Origin: an uncultured Prevotellaceae bacterium | Lineage (GTDB): Bacteria; Bacteroidota; Bacteroidia; Bacteroidales; Muribaculaceae | Reading direction: 5' to 3' | Assembly (NCBI GenBank): GCA_900317835.1 | Contig: ONIL01000035.1 | Span: 1 to 42,681, forward strand | DNA: 42,681 nucleotides | Shown here: positions 24,711 to 33,217 of the stretch, one piece after another | Numbering within the stretch: the first letter of the stretch is position 1 | Layout: the number at the start of each line of letters is the position of its first letter | Notes under the pieces: model-generated | The model's database searches: none | What the model saw: only the letters and a program-made list of their open reading frames with translations | Told to the model about the DNA's origin: nothing | Translations under genes and position numbers: made by a program

Positions 24711-27700
24711 TTAATCGTTCTTGTTGTTGGGCGTTTTGGATTGGCTGGACTGGTTCTCACGGTCCTGCTGACGGTCCTTGGCCTGTTGCTTGCGTTCGTC
24801 GGCCTTGGCGCGGCGTTCCTGCTCGCGCTCCTTCTGGCGCTGCTTGCGTTCTTGCTCACGGGCCTTGGCTTGCTCCTTGCGCTCCTTTTGCTTTTCCTTG
24901 CGTTCGCGTTCGCGCTCCTTGGCTTTTTCTTTGCGCTCCTTCTCACGCTGTTTAGCGAGTTCCTTGCGCTCTTTAGCCTTGTCCTTGCGGGCCTGTTCCT
25001 TCGCCTTCTTAGCGTCCTTCTTAGCCTGTTCGGCAGCCTTGTAGGCAGCCTTTGCCGAGTCTTCACGCCACTTGTAGCGGAAGTCGCGCTCTTTCTCTTT
25101 CTCCTTCTCGGCTTGCTCGATGGAGTCTTGCTCGGCAATCTCGGCTATGCGGTCCAGCTTGCGCTGGTGCTTCTGTTCCTTCTTGATGCTGTCATCAATT
25201 TCCTTCTGACGCTTGCGTTCGGCCTTTTCGCGGGCCTTGGCTTCACGTTCCAGCTGCTTGAGGTGCTCTTCCTCGGCACGCTCTTTAGCTTTGCGCTCCT
25301 TATCGCTGAGTGTCGTCTGGGTCTCGTTGACGGTTGGCTTGTTGCGGTAGTCGCTGGCCTTGATTTCCTGTTTCTCGGCTTCGAGACGTGCCTTTTCGGC
25401 AGCCTCAGCTTCGAGACGTGCCTTTTCTTCGGCTTCCTCGATGGCTTTTGCCTCAGCATCCTTGCGGGCCAGCTCGGCTTCCTCACGTGCTATCTGTTCG
25501 GCCTCGAGTCGTTCCTTCTCGCGCTCGGCGGCGGCCTGTGCTTCAGCCTCTTCCATGGCCTTCTTTTCGGCCTCGTCGAGCTCTTTCTTCTCAAGGTCAC
25601 TGTGCTCCTTGTCGTTCTTCTCCTCCAGATAGTTGAAGTAGTCCTCAAAGGTGCGGCCCTCGTTGAGCAGCAGGTTGAAGTTGTCCACGCTGATGATGAC
25701 GTAGTGCACCTGTCGCGGGATATTGATGGAGTTGTCTTGTTCGAACAATGTGCGGTAGTGGGAGGCCTCCTTGAAGTTGTCAAGTCCCTTGACCACGAGC
25801 AATCCCAGTGTGCCGAAGTTCATCTGTTCGATGTCATAATCCTTGACTTTGAAGGCGTTGAAGTTGTGGCGTGCCACCTCAAAGAGCAACATGTTGCCGT
25901 TCACGCTATCCATCGGGTAGAGCAGGATGAATACTTGGGGCTTGTCGTTGTCCTCGGCAAACGGAGTGAATGTGCGCTCCAGCGTTTGAGACGAAGTGTC
26001 ATTGCTCAGTCGCGTGGTCCACAACATACCGCGCATGTTGGATCCTCCGCCTTCGAGCCTGCGGCCCTGGTTGAGCTGTTTTACAATCTCGGATGCCACA
26101 GGTGTGATGTCGGTCTGCGGATAGCGCTGCAGCATGTCCTTGAGCGTTTCCTTGAACTTATCGTGATCCTTCTCGGTGAGGTAACTCAAGGCATCGATGA
26201 ACATGAACTTGGGCATGATTTTGGACAGAGGATACTTGCGCATCATCTCGGCATAGGCTTCGTGCACCGCCTGGTGGTTGTCGGCGAGGTAGTTGGCATA
26301 GGCCGCCTCATACATCGACTCCTGATCGCGGTTCATGTTCTTGAGGTTCTCCAGATAATTGGGATCCTGCATCACCATACCGTACTTGGATTCCGGGAAG
26401 TTGATGAGGATGCTGTCGCGGTAAGGCTGAGCATCGGCATCCTGCCCGTTGCGCATGAACATCATGTACATGTTGTAGTAGACGTCCAGGCGGTAGGTGT
26501 TGTCAGGATATTCATGGAGCAATTGGTTGAACTCGTAGGCCGCAGCGTTGTAGTCCTCCATCTTATCCTTGAGAATAATGCCCATGTTGTACAGGCCCTC
26601 CTGGATGATCTCGTGGGCCGACTGGATTTCCTCCTCGGTCTTGGGAATCTGCTTGAGATAGTATTCCTCGAAGTGCGGGTCCTCGGCCCGCTTCAGAGCT
26701 TCGACATCAACCTTGACAGTGTCGCCGTTCTCATCGATAACCACGCTGTCGGCTAGAGCCATCAACGTGCTGTCATTTTCCTCGTCATCGAACGAGAAAG
26801 TGGTTTTGTTCCTGCGTCGCCAGTTGTCCTCTAGTTTGCGGCTGCCCCACAGTTTCTGGAACTGGGTTTTTCCGGCATTTTTGGTGGAGGTGTTGTAGAA
26901 ATACCATGAGTTGTCGGTATTCATCGTGTAGGTCGAGGGGGCATTCTTGTTGTCGCCCAGCTGGCTGCCCTTGGCGTCTTGCTGTGCCAGGTATTCTTGG
27001 CGAGCAGCCTCCTCGGCCTCCTCTTTCTCTTTTTTCTTGAGATCCTCGATGATCTTGGCAATGACGGCTTTCTGTTCTTCGGGAGTCATTGCGGCAAGCA
27101 TGAGCAGGGAGTCCTGCAAAGTCACGTTTTGAGAGTAAACCGCAAGTTCATCGAGCACGTCGCTACGCTTCTTGAGCAGCTTGTAGTTGGGATAGTCCTC
27201 GTTGACCAGCGGGATAGCTTCGGCATAGCAGGGCTGTGCATCGTCATACTGGCGTCGGGCGAAGTAGATGCCGCCCAGCGTGAGTTGGCTGATGGCCTTG
27301 TCCACACCGTTGCGGGTGCTCTTCTCGGCGGCCAGTCGGTAATTCTCGATGGCGCTGAGGGTGTCGCCGTGCGTGAGGTACAGGTTGCCGATGGCATAGT
27401 AAATCTGGTCTAGGTATTCCTTGTTGCGGTCATAGCGGGTCATGCGCTTCAAGGCCTTGACCTCGCTGGCGATATTAGCGCCCTCATAGACGGCGCTCTG
27501 CTTGATGCGCGCGTTAAACTTGGTGCGGTAAGTCGAGCTGTTGCTGCTACCGGCCTGCTTGTATGCCAAATAAGCATTGTGTTTGTCACCGATTTCCTCG
27601 TAGAGCTGACCAAGCAGGAACGACATGCGCACCTTGTCGCTGCCCTTGAAACCCTTGACGGCTTGTTCCAGGTAGGGGATGGCTTGTTCGGGCTCTTGAG

Positions 27701-28382
27701 CTTTGATATGATAGTCGGCAAAAGCAGCATTGGCCAGTGCCCTAATTCGCTTGTTGGTGATTTGGTCAAGATGGACGTGGGTTAACACATTGTCGGCCTC
27801 GTTGGGCCAGCCCATGGCACAATAGCACAGGGCCTCACGCACCTGACACTCCTGTACCAGGTCGTTTTTCCATGTGAAGTGGCGTGCGATATAGCGGAAC
27901 GTGGCTGCAGCATCAAGAAAGTCGCCCTTCATATACTGTGACTTAGCCATCAAGTACCATGCGTTGTGCAGATAGGGGTTATATTCATCGCGGGCGAGCC
28001 ATTCGCGGTACTTGGGGTCGTTGTTCTTGCCGCTTTTGCGTTTAGGTTTCTTCTTGATGGAGTGCAGGGCGATAGCCTTCTCCATCTTCTCGATGGTGCG
28101 CTCAAAACTGCCCGAGGGCTGTGGAGCCTTAGGATTGGAGCGTGCCTCGGCGGGGTGCATGAACAGACGCTGGGAATAGTCATCCTCGTAGGCATCCATC
28201 ATGGCCTTCATCTGCTCGTCATAGTTGGTCTTGCCGTGGAAATAGACGTTGTATTTGGTAGTGAATGAGTGCCAAAAACGTGAACGCGCGGTGTTGGTCT
28301 TGTTGCTGCAAGCAGCAAGTATGACCATCATCGCTAGCATCATTACTGGTATGAATCGTCGTGTCCTGTTCAAATTGGCCAA
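24711..28382 (-). CDS. porW: PorW/SprE-type TPR lipoprotein with long charged C-terminal tail
   Basis: PorW (SprE in Flavobacterium) is a TPR lipoprotein needed for type IX secretion and gliding. The 1223-residue protein has a lipoprotein signal (RTRRFIPVMMLAMMVILAAC, Cys about residue 25), the family start FWHSFTTKYNVYFHGKTNYD, and TPR-like helices to about residue 700. Residues ~915-1223 form a very charged Glu/Lys/Arg/Ala-rich helix or coiled coil. The start is TTG 28382: the first ATG (28343) would leave a signal peptide without its basic n-region. Downstream is porX, so the two T9SS-linked genes form a unit. The tail is longer and more basic than I would expect for the family. Confidence 0.87.
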   Translation of the reverse strand: MANLNRTRRFIPVMMLAMMVILAACSNKTNTARSRFWHSFTTKYNVYFHGKTNYDEQMKAMMDAYEDDYSQRLFMHPAEARSNPKAPQPSGSFERTIEKMEKAIALHSIKKKPKRKSGKNNDPKYREWLARDEYNPYLHNAWYLMAKSQYMKGDFLDAAATFRYIARHFTWKNDLVQECQVREALCYCAMGWPNEADNVLTHVHLDQITNKRIRALANAAFADYHIKAQEPEQAIPYLEQAVKGFKGSDKVRMSFLLGQLYEEIGDKHNAYLAYKQAGSSNSSTYRTKFNARIKQSAVYEGANIASEVKALKRMTRYDRNKEYLDQIYYAIGNLYLTHGDTLSAIENYRLAAEKSTRNGVDKAISQLTLGGIYFARRQYDDAQPCYAEAIPLVNEDYPNYKLLKKRSDVLDELAVYSQNVTLQDSLLMLAAMTPEEQKAVIAKIIEDLKKKEKEEAEEAARQEYLAQQDAKGSQLGDNKNAPSTYTMNTDNSWYFYNTSTKNAGKTQFQKLWGSRKLEDNWRRRNKTTFSFDDEENDSTLMALADSVVIDENGDTVKVDVEALKRAEDPHFEEYYLKQIPKTEEEIQSAHEIIQEGLYNMGIILKDKMEDYNAAAYEFNQLLHEYPDNTYRLDVYYNMYMMFMRNGQDADAQPYRDSILINFPESKYGMVMQDPNYLENLKNMNRDQESMYEAAYANYLADNHQAVHEAYAEMMRKYPLSKIMPKFMFIDALSYLTEKDHDKFKETLKDMLQRYPQTDITPVASEIVKQLNQGRRLEGGGSNMRGMLWTTRLSNDTSSQTLERTFTPFAEDNDKPQVFILLYPMDSVNGNMLLFEVARHNFNAFKVKDYDIEQMNFGTLGLLVVKGLDNFKEASHYRTLFEQDNSINIPRQVHYVIISVDNFNLLLNEGRTFEDYFNYLEEKNDKEHSDLEKKELDEAEKKAMEEAEAQAAAEREKERLEAEQIAREEAELARKDAEAKAIEEAEEKARLEAEAAEKARLEAEKQEIKASDYRNKPTVNETQTTLSDKERKAKERAEEEHLKQLEREAKAREKAERKRQKEIDDSIKKEQKHQRKLDRIAEIAEQDSIEQAEKEKEKERDFRYKWREDSAKAAYKAAEQAKKDAKKAKEQARKDKAKERKELAKQREKERKEKAKERERERKEKQKERKEQAKAREQERKQRQKEREQERRAKADERKQQAKDRQQDRENQSSQSKTPNNKND

Positions 28383-28501
28383 ATTTGTAATTCAGTATCT
28401 ATAAAACGAGCCGGTTGCGGTTTTATTGCCTTGCCGATGAATTTCGGCTTTTTGCAAGCGGGAACTCACAATATTATGGCAACGCGAGAGAACAGTGAAG
28501 C

Positions 28502-28921
28502 CTAGACATGGGCTGCTAGGGCCAGGAACTCGTCGCGGATGGGGGCAGGCATGATCAGCCCGCGGTGCTTGATACTTTGTCCCCAACCCAGCAGGTCGGC
28601 TGGCCGCAACGTGTAGAGCACGTCGCGCCACAGTTCCATTTCCTGGTCGGTGTATCCGTCCTCGCCGCGTCCGGCAAAGGCGTCCAGTTCCTCGTCATCA
28701 TAGTAGGTGACCTCTTGACGGCACTCGCCCGCGAGAATCTGTTCGCTGGGGCAGATTGAGCGGATGCCGCATGACTCATCAGTACAGCCCTGGCTAGCGG
28801 GTAAATCCTCGGTTTCATCGGATTTTTCTGGCTCATTACGATGGTAGAACAGTTGGTCGATGAGCCAGACAATAGCACCGCCCACTACCAGTATCGCCAG
28901 TAATATCAACGCCGGTTTCAT
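28502..28921 (-). CDS. Conserved Bacteroidales membrane protein with Cys-rich motif, function unknown
   Basis: This 139-residue protein has an N-terminal membrane helix (ALILLAILVVGGAIVWLIDQ), a charged linker and then a Cys cluster (GCTDESCGIRSICPSEQ, plus a fourth Cys in AGEC). A conserved tail follows (TYYDDEELDAFAGRGEDGY ... ELWRDVLYTLRP). I recall similar proteins throughout Bacteroidales, sometimes labelled phospholipase without visible support. The Cys cluster could bind a metal or form disulfides. It lies directly upstream of porW on the same strand (119-bp gap) with its own -7 box. No function should be assigned. Confidence 0.7.
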   Translation of the reverse strand: MKPALILLAILVVGGAIVWLIDQLFYHRNEPEKSDETEDLPASQGCTDESCGIRSICPSEQILAGECRQEVTYYDDEELDAFAGRGEDGYTDQEMELWRDVLYTLRPADLLGWGQSIKHRGLIMPAPIRDEFLALAAHV

Positions 28922-28964
28922 CAGTTCGCTCTATTGTTCATGATTTGATATCTCTTTCAGGCTC

Positions 28965-28972
28965 CAAAGGTA
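28965..28972 (-). promoter_or_regulatory. -7 box for the 28502-28921 gene
   Basis: Minus-strand TACCTTTG, 43 bp before the start codon. Confidence 0.45.
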
Positions 28973-29006
28973 CGAAAAAGTTCCGATATGCCCCAATCCT
29001 TTCAGT

Positions 29007-29609
29007 TTATTGGGAATTGACCATGATCCCTTCGTCGGCAAAAGCAATCAATTCCTTGTCTCCTAAGCTGTCGCCATAGGCATATAGGAAATATTCCTCC
29101 CTGCGAGGCTCGACTTGCAGTAACCTCGAGACTTTCTCGGGTCCATAGCAGTTTTTTGTCTTGAATTGTCCTGTGACGATGCCCTCACCATTGACCTCGA
29201 TTTCGGTAGCTAGTACAGATTTGATTCCCAGAGTCTTACTCCAAGGTCCAATCCACTCGGGCAAACTGGCCGAGACGATATACACCGTATCGCCGTTGGT
29301 GACGTGTTCCTTCAGTGTGCTGATGGTTTGCTCATTCCTCATCTTGTCGATTTCATCGGAGAATTCCCGAGCCAATTCAGCAAAACGGCTGTATTTCCAC
29401 CCCTTGAAGAAATGAGAGAATACCCGTTGCTTGGCTTTGCTGTGGGAATAAATGCCCACCAGCATTAATAGCAGCATCGGGGCATGCCACGCAAATCCAA
29501 TGTAGTAACGCCACGGGCCGCAGGCATACCTGATGAATGCCAGGAATGAATCGCGGGTCGTGAGCGTCCCGTCGAAGTCAAAAACAGCGATATTCCTTTT
29601 CATACCCAT
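29007..29609 (-). CDS. HAD-IB family phosphatase
   Basis: This 200-residue protein has all HAD motifs: FDFDGTLT (nucleophile and acid/base Asp, residues 10-17), the motif II Ser in YIVSAS, a motif III Lys near KNCYGPEK, and YGDSLGDKEL. A hydrophobic cap segment (FAWHAPMLLLMLVGIY) could sit at the membrane, as in HAD-IB enzymes acting on lipid phosphates or PSP-like substrates. It is the last gene of a four-gene operon, 10 bp after the acyltransferase. Because the operon also has a UbiA-type phosphoribosyltransferase homologue, dephosphorylation of a polyprenyl-phospho-ribose-5-phosphate is an attractive role, but this is inference. Confidence 0.85.
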   Translation of the reverse strand: MGMKRNIAVFDFDGTLTTRDSFLAFIRYACGPWRYYIGFAWHAPMLLLMLVGIYSHSKAKQRVFSHFFKGWKYSRFAELAREFSDEIDKMRNEQTISTLKEHVTNGDTVYIVSASLPEWIGPWSKTLGIKSVLATEIEVNGEGIVTGQFKTKNCYGPEKVSRLLQVEPRREEYFLYAYGDSLGDKELIAFADEGIMVNSQ

Positions 29610-29619
29610 CCTTGCACAT

Positions 29620-30639
29620 TTAGAGTCTCAACTTTTTCATTACCCAGCGCTCCAACGGATAAGTCAGATAAGAAAGCGCCGTTGACAGCAAGAACACCAA
29701 GGAAGCATCCAGCAACAGTCTGAGCCCCGGTAATGGGAGGTCAAGCGGCATCTTTTGTCGCAGGATGCTCACAATAGTGTAAACAACACTCTGATAAAGG
29801 TAGATGTTATATCCCCGCTCGTTCCAAATCTTGAAAACGAGGTTATATTTCAAGGTGATGTTCCCGAGAACCAGCGACAAGGCACTGATGGCAAACAGGC
29901 TGTACACCACATATACCCAGTCGGGCGGGAACTTGTGGTCTTGCATCGGGCAGAAGTTTCCTCCCAGCAGGAACATATAGGCCAGGATGATGGCCAGTGA
30001 TATCAATCCTGTCAGTGCCCGTGTACGGGTATTCATCTGCTTGTAAAAGAGATATCCGGCGACCATGAAGATATTGAAGCACAGCACTTGTTTTAACAAC
30101 GTCAGGTCAGGTAATGCCTGAACAATCAGGAAGAGGACAAGGCAAACTGCAAAATAGACTATGTGGTTGATTTTCCTCATCAGTTTGACCTGTAAGGGGA
30201 ATGTGCAGCTGAGGATGAGATAAGGTGGAATGAACCACAGGTGCCAGATGAACGAGAACTGCGGGATGTACTTGGCTAAAAGCACGTTTAAATAGTCCTC
30301 TCCATCATATTGCGTGATGTCAAAAAAAGCATGACGTGAAAGCCCGACCCAATTCAATACCAATGAACTGATGATGCCTGTGAGGATGAGCACAAGGGCG
30401 TAGATGTAGTAGGGGGCGACAACCCTCTTGAATCTGTTCTTGACGGTTTCCCATGTGCCGCGGTTTGACTTGCTGACCGACAATGATGCACCCGAGATGA
30501 AGAAGACCGAAGGCATCGCGAATAGCATGATGGACAAAAGCGGTTCTCCAGCATCTCCAAGCAAGTAGCAGCAGTGTATGATACACACCATGTATATCAT
30601 TACAATTGCGCGGTAGATATCGAGTTGACGGTCTCTCAT
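29620..30639 (-). CDS. Acyltransferase 3 family membrane protein
   Basis: The 339-residue polytopic protein has the acyltransferase-3 layout: about ten membrane helices and an N-terminal RQLDIYRAIVMIYMVCIIH (helix 1 with the position of the catalytic His). FISGASLSVSK and NRFKRVVAPYYIYAL follow, as in OatA/NodX-type enzymes. These transfer acyl groups, often acetyl or succinyl, to surface glycans or lipids. I chose ATG 30639 (MRDRQLDIYR); the longer frame to 30711 would overlap the UbiA gene. The gap to UbiA is 23 bp and to the HAD gene 10 bp, so it belongs to the same operon. The substrate is unknown. Confidence 0.87.
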   Translation of the reverse strand: MRDRQLDIYRAIVMIYMVCIIHCCYLLGDAGEPLLSIMLFAMPSVFFISGASLSVSKSNRGTWETVKNRFKRVVAPYYIYALVLILTGIISSLVLNWVGLSRHAFFDITQYDGEDYLNVLLAKYIPQFSFIWHLWFIPPYLILSCTFPLQVKLMRKINHIVYFAVCLVLFLIVQALPDLTLLKQVLCFNIFMVAGYLFYKQMNTRTRALTGLISLAIILAYMFLLGGNFCPMQDHKFPPDWVYVVYSLFAISALSLVLGNITLKYNLVFKIWNERGYNIYLYQSVVYTIVSILRQKMPLDLPLPGLRLLLDASLVFLLSTALSYLTYPLERWVMKKLRL

Positions 30640-30662
30640 AGGTGGGTTATTACAGATTGTCG

Positions 30663-31535
30663 TTAGAGGTAGATGATGAGCGCGAAGCTCGCAATCCAGC
30701 AGATGATGCACCCCTGGATGAAGCGATCGTGGAGCAGAACCCTTGTGGGACTGCCGTTTTTCACGTCAACAATGGTAATCTGGAGGTAACGGATAATGCC
30801 TGCCAGGACGAACAGCGACGTGAGATAGACGTACGGGCTGTTGAAGCGCTCAACAACCTCGGGTGAGACCGTGTACAGGATGTAACACACCATCGTGATG
30901 CTGGCGACGATGCTGATGGCCTCGTTGAGGAAAGGCAGGTTGTATTGGCTTGCAGTCTTTCTCGTCTCAACACCGCTGCTCTCAAACATGACTACATCGT
31001 CCCTGCGCTTGGCAAAAGCCAGAAACAACGCCAGGAGGAAGGTCATCAGCACTATCCAGTGGGTGATGTGGATGTCTGTCGCCAGACCTCCTGCCAGCAC
31101 ACGAAGGACGAAGCCAGTTGCAATGATAAACACATCGACAATGGCCAGGTGCTTCAACTTCAAGGAATAGGCGATATTCAGGATAATGTAAGCCCCGATA
31201 ACGAGGAACAGCATACTGTTGCGCCCGATGAGTGCCACGAGTGCCAGTGACAGAATGACGCACACGGCCATGACGATATAGCCGGTTCTCGCACTCACGG
31301 CACCGCTCGCAATGGGCCGGTTGCGCTTCTCGTGGTGCTTCCTGTCGGCCTCGGCGTCCTGGATGTCGTTGAAGCAGTAAATGCCGCTAGATGCAAAGCA
31401 GAACGCGACGAAAACGAGAATGCAGGGAACCAGCAGTTCCACATCAAACAGGTGTCGGTCAAAGAACAAGGGCAGGAAAACGAAGAGGTTCTTGAGCCAT
31501 TGTTGGGGACGCAGTAATTGTAGTATTGGTGTCAT
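30663..31535 (-). CDS. UbiA-family prenyltransferase, decaprenyl-phosphate phosphoribosyltransferase-like
   Basis: The 290-residue integral membrane protein is most like the DPPR synthase branch of UbiA (mycobacterial Rv3806c). Shared features are RPQQWLKNLFVFLPL at the start, FNDIQDAEADR (NDxxDxxxD, Mg/pyrophosphate site), KRNRPIASG, and VDVFIIATGFVLRVLAGG followed by FAKRRDD. That branch joins phosphoribosyl pyrophosphate to polyprenyl phosphate, the first step to polyprenyl-phospho-arabinose or -ribose donors. I chose ATG 31535 (MTPILQLL), whose ATGA overlaps the upstream stop by 4 bp, suggesting translational coupling. A menaquinone-type role is less likely given these motifs, but it is not excluded by sequence alone. 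Confidence 0.85.
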   Translation of the reverse strand: MTPILQLLRPQQWLKNLFVFLPLFFDRHLFDVELLVPCILVFVAFCFASSGIYCFNDIQDAEADRKHHEKRNRPIASGAVSARTGYIVMAVCVILSLALVALIGRNSMLFLVIGAYIILNIAYSLKLKHLAIVDVFIIATGFVLRVLAGGLATDIHITHWIVLMTFLLALFLAFAKRRDDVVMFESSGVETRKTASQYNLPFLNEAISIVASITMVCYILYTVSPEVVERFNSPYVYLTSLFVLAGIIRYLQITIVDVKNGSPTRVLLHDRFIQGCIICWIASFALIIYL

Positions 31536-32851
31536 GAGATCAATGTTGCGATAGGGTGGATGATATCGGCGAACCACAGGCAAATCCGCTGTTGGATTGT
31601 GTTGATGTGGTCAAGAGGCGCAAAGTAGGAAGGCACAGGGGCTAGCAATACCAGCAAGATGTAGGTGCAAGGTGAGCGCATGAACCTGTTGCCAGTGATG
31701 AATTGCTGAACCGCAGTTGATAACCTTGTCAACTGTGGTGCAAATGCAACTTGCTCGTCCTTGAACGTGTGGTAGAAGAAGAGTGAGGAGATGATCCAGT
31801 AGGGTAGTGTCCTGCCCCAGTCACATGACAGGATGGTGAACATGGGCAGCAAGGTAATGAATTGAATCACAGCGACATCACTCATGAGGGTGTGGTCCAT
31901 CTGTCGTGTGCGGTACACGCCCATGTTGACTGCGTTGAGTCGGGTAAGCAGGAAGTAACCGGCCAACAGGTTGAACAGGACCAAAGGAATTCTCCATCCT
32001 GAAGGATTGGTTTGTCCGACAAGAGATGTGACGAGATGGTAAGGGAAAATCACTCTTGCGTCCCAACCTAATGCACCCACGCCATTACCGATGGTTGCCG
32101 CGTCGGCCTGATAGTTGCTGATCACTGGTTCCCACGATGCCCAGACGCATTGTGCCGTACTCTCATTACCCTTGAACAGGCAGACTGCCGCCATAACGAG
32201 CAAAACGGGCAGGAAACGCATCAGGCATGTTGTGACACTGCTTGAGATTGACTCCTGGCGGCTGCGGCTATAATGAAAACAGTACAGCATCAAGATGGGA
32301 AATGTGTAAAAAAATGATGCCTCGTGTATCAGGAGCTGTAGAGCGGCCACAAGATAGAATGCCGTCCACGCCGTCCATTTCCTGGGGTTGTTGATTGCGT
32401 GCCTGAACAACAGGAATAGGCCATAGGTCAACATCAGAGAGAGGTGGTCCCGGCGCGCCCATGTACTGAACATGGTGAATCCAAGGCAAAAGCCGGTGGG
32501 AATAATCAGCAATGCCCATCCCTGCCGCCTGAAGATGCGTAGAATAACGTACAGAATAATCATCGTGCTGATGATGCAAAAGGCAGTGACGGTCACCCTG
32601 ATGTCAAAGGGAAACCACTGCTCCAGTGTCCATAGCAATTGCCCGATGATGCCGCGCCTGACAAAACCGCCCTGATAGTTGATGAGCCATTCGCTGATTT
32701 CCCATGACTGGTAGCTGGGATTGAAGAAACCGCAATTCTCAAGGCGCTCCCAACTGGTCTTGCATGAGAAGAAGAAAAACAACAAGAAAACAAACCATGA
32801 AAACAGTAGTTCACAGTTCACTCGCTTGCCAGATTGCCATATTCTCGTCAT
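31532..32851 (-). CDS. Polytopic membrane protein, possible GT-C-type glycosyltransferase
   Basis: I do not recognise a named family. The 439-residue protein has about ten or more hydrophobic helices. A first extracytoplasmic loop carries conserved-looking polar motifs (WEISEWLINYQGGFVRRGII), then WARRDHLSL and a HEASFFYTF segment between helices. Large periplasmic loops with Asp/Glu and Arg near the first helices are usual for GT-C enzymes, which use polyprenyl-phosphate sugars. Being first in an operon with a DPPR-synthase-like UbiA enzyme supports that reading, but no catalytic residue can be proved here. A -7 box (32871-32878) lies 19 bp upstream of the start. Confidence 0.6.
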   Translation of the reverse strand: MTRIWQSGKRVNCELLFSWFVFLLFFFFSCKTSWERLENCGFFNPSYQSWEISEWLINYQGGFVRRGIIGQLLWTLEQWFPFDIRVTVTAFCIISTMIILYVILRIFRRQGWALLIIPTGFCLGFTMFSTWARRDHLSLMLTYGLFLLFRHAINNPRKWTAWTAFYLVAALQLLIHEASFFYTFPILMLYCFHYSRSRQESISSSVTTCLMRFLPVLLVMAAVCLFKGNESTAQCVWASWEPVISNYQADAATIGNGVGALGWDARVIFPYHLVTSLVGQTNPSGWRIPLVLFNLLAGYFLLTRLNAVNMGVYRTRQMDHTLMSDVAVIQFITLLPMFTILSCDWGRTLPYWIISSLFFYHTFKDEQVAFAPQLTRLSTAVQQFITGNRFMRSPCTYILLVLLAPVPSYFAPLDHINTIQQRICLWFADIIHPIATLIS

Positions 32852-32870
32852 GGGCCTGTCGTTGTTGTCA

Positions 32871-32878
32871 CAAAGTTA
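32871..32878 (-). promoter_or_regulatory. -7 box for the UbiA/HAD/acyltransferase operon
   Basis: Minus-strand TAACTTTG, 19 bp before the first gene of the operon. It implies a very short leader. Confidence 0.45.
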
Positions 32879-33103
32879 CAGTTATTAGTTGACAGCGAGG
32901 TTACTCAACCATGATTTAACATATTTTCAATATGTAATAACCATTAAACAGTTAATTTAATTATATAAATTGACGACATCGCTTATCAAGACAAAAACAC
33001 AGCTCTCGCTTCATGAAAAAGTCACTATTGGCAGCAGATTGTCAAAAAATTTGACGATTAAACGTAAAATAATTAGACAAATGCCATTTTCGGGCATGAA
33101 ATG

Positions 33104-33135
33104 TTTGATGGGATGCATCATGTAGTGTATTTTTG
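33104..33135 (+). promoter_or_regulatory. Consensus promoter of the M16 peptidase gene
   Basis: TTTG (33104-33107), 20 bp, TATTTTTG (33128-33135): an exact consensus match. The leader to the start codon at 33218 is about 75 nt. Confidence 0.8.
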
Positions 33136-33217
33136 TGGCAAGAAGTCGCGAGAATGGTTCCTACTTAATAAGAAATCACATAATTAACACTCAGTATAAT
33201 TATTAAACCCAACAATT

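Larger units (their letters stand above)
32852..33217. other. 366-bp divergent intergenic region
   Basis: This AT-rich stretch separates the minus-strand glycosylation operon from the M16 peptidase. It holds the two promoters listed separately, a short hairpin ACATATT-TTC-AATATGT (about 32919-32935), and an inverted repeat TCAAA-N-TTTGA near 33046. No ORF, RNA gene or attachment site was recognised. Confidence 0.6.

Noticed and set aside
24698-25138. N-terminal extension of PorX in the same frame
   Set aside because: Arg/Lys/Ser-rich nonsense overlapping the PorW tail; the receiver domain begins exactly at ATG 24697.
24621-26756. Long plus-strand ORF of 711 residues, Leu/Phe-rich
   Set aside because: It is antisense to the Glu/Lys/Ala-rich tail of PorW and to the PorX start; codons for charged residues read backwards give Leu and Phe. 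No start signals or family match.
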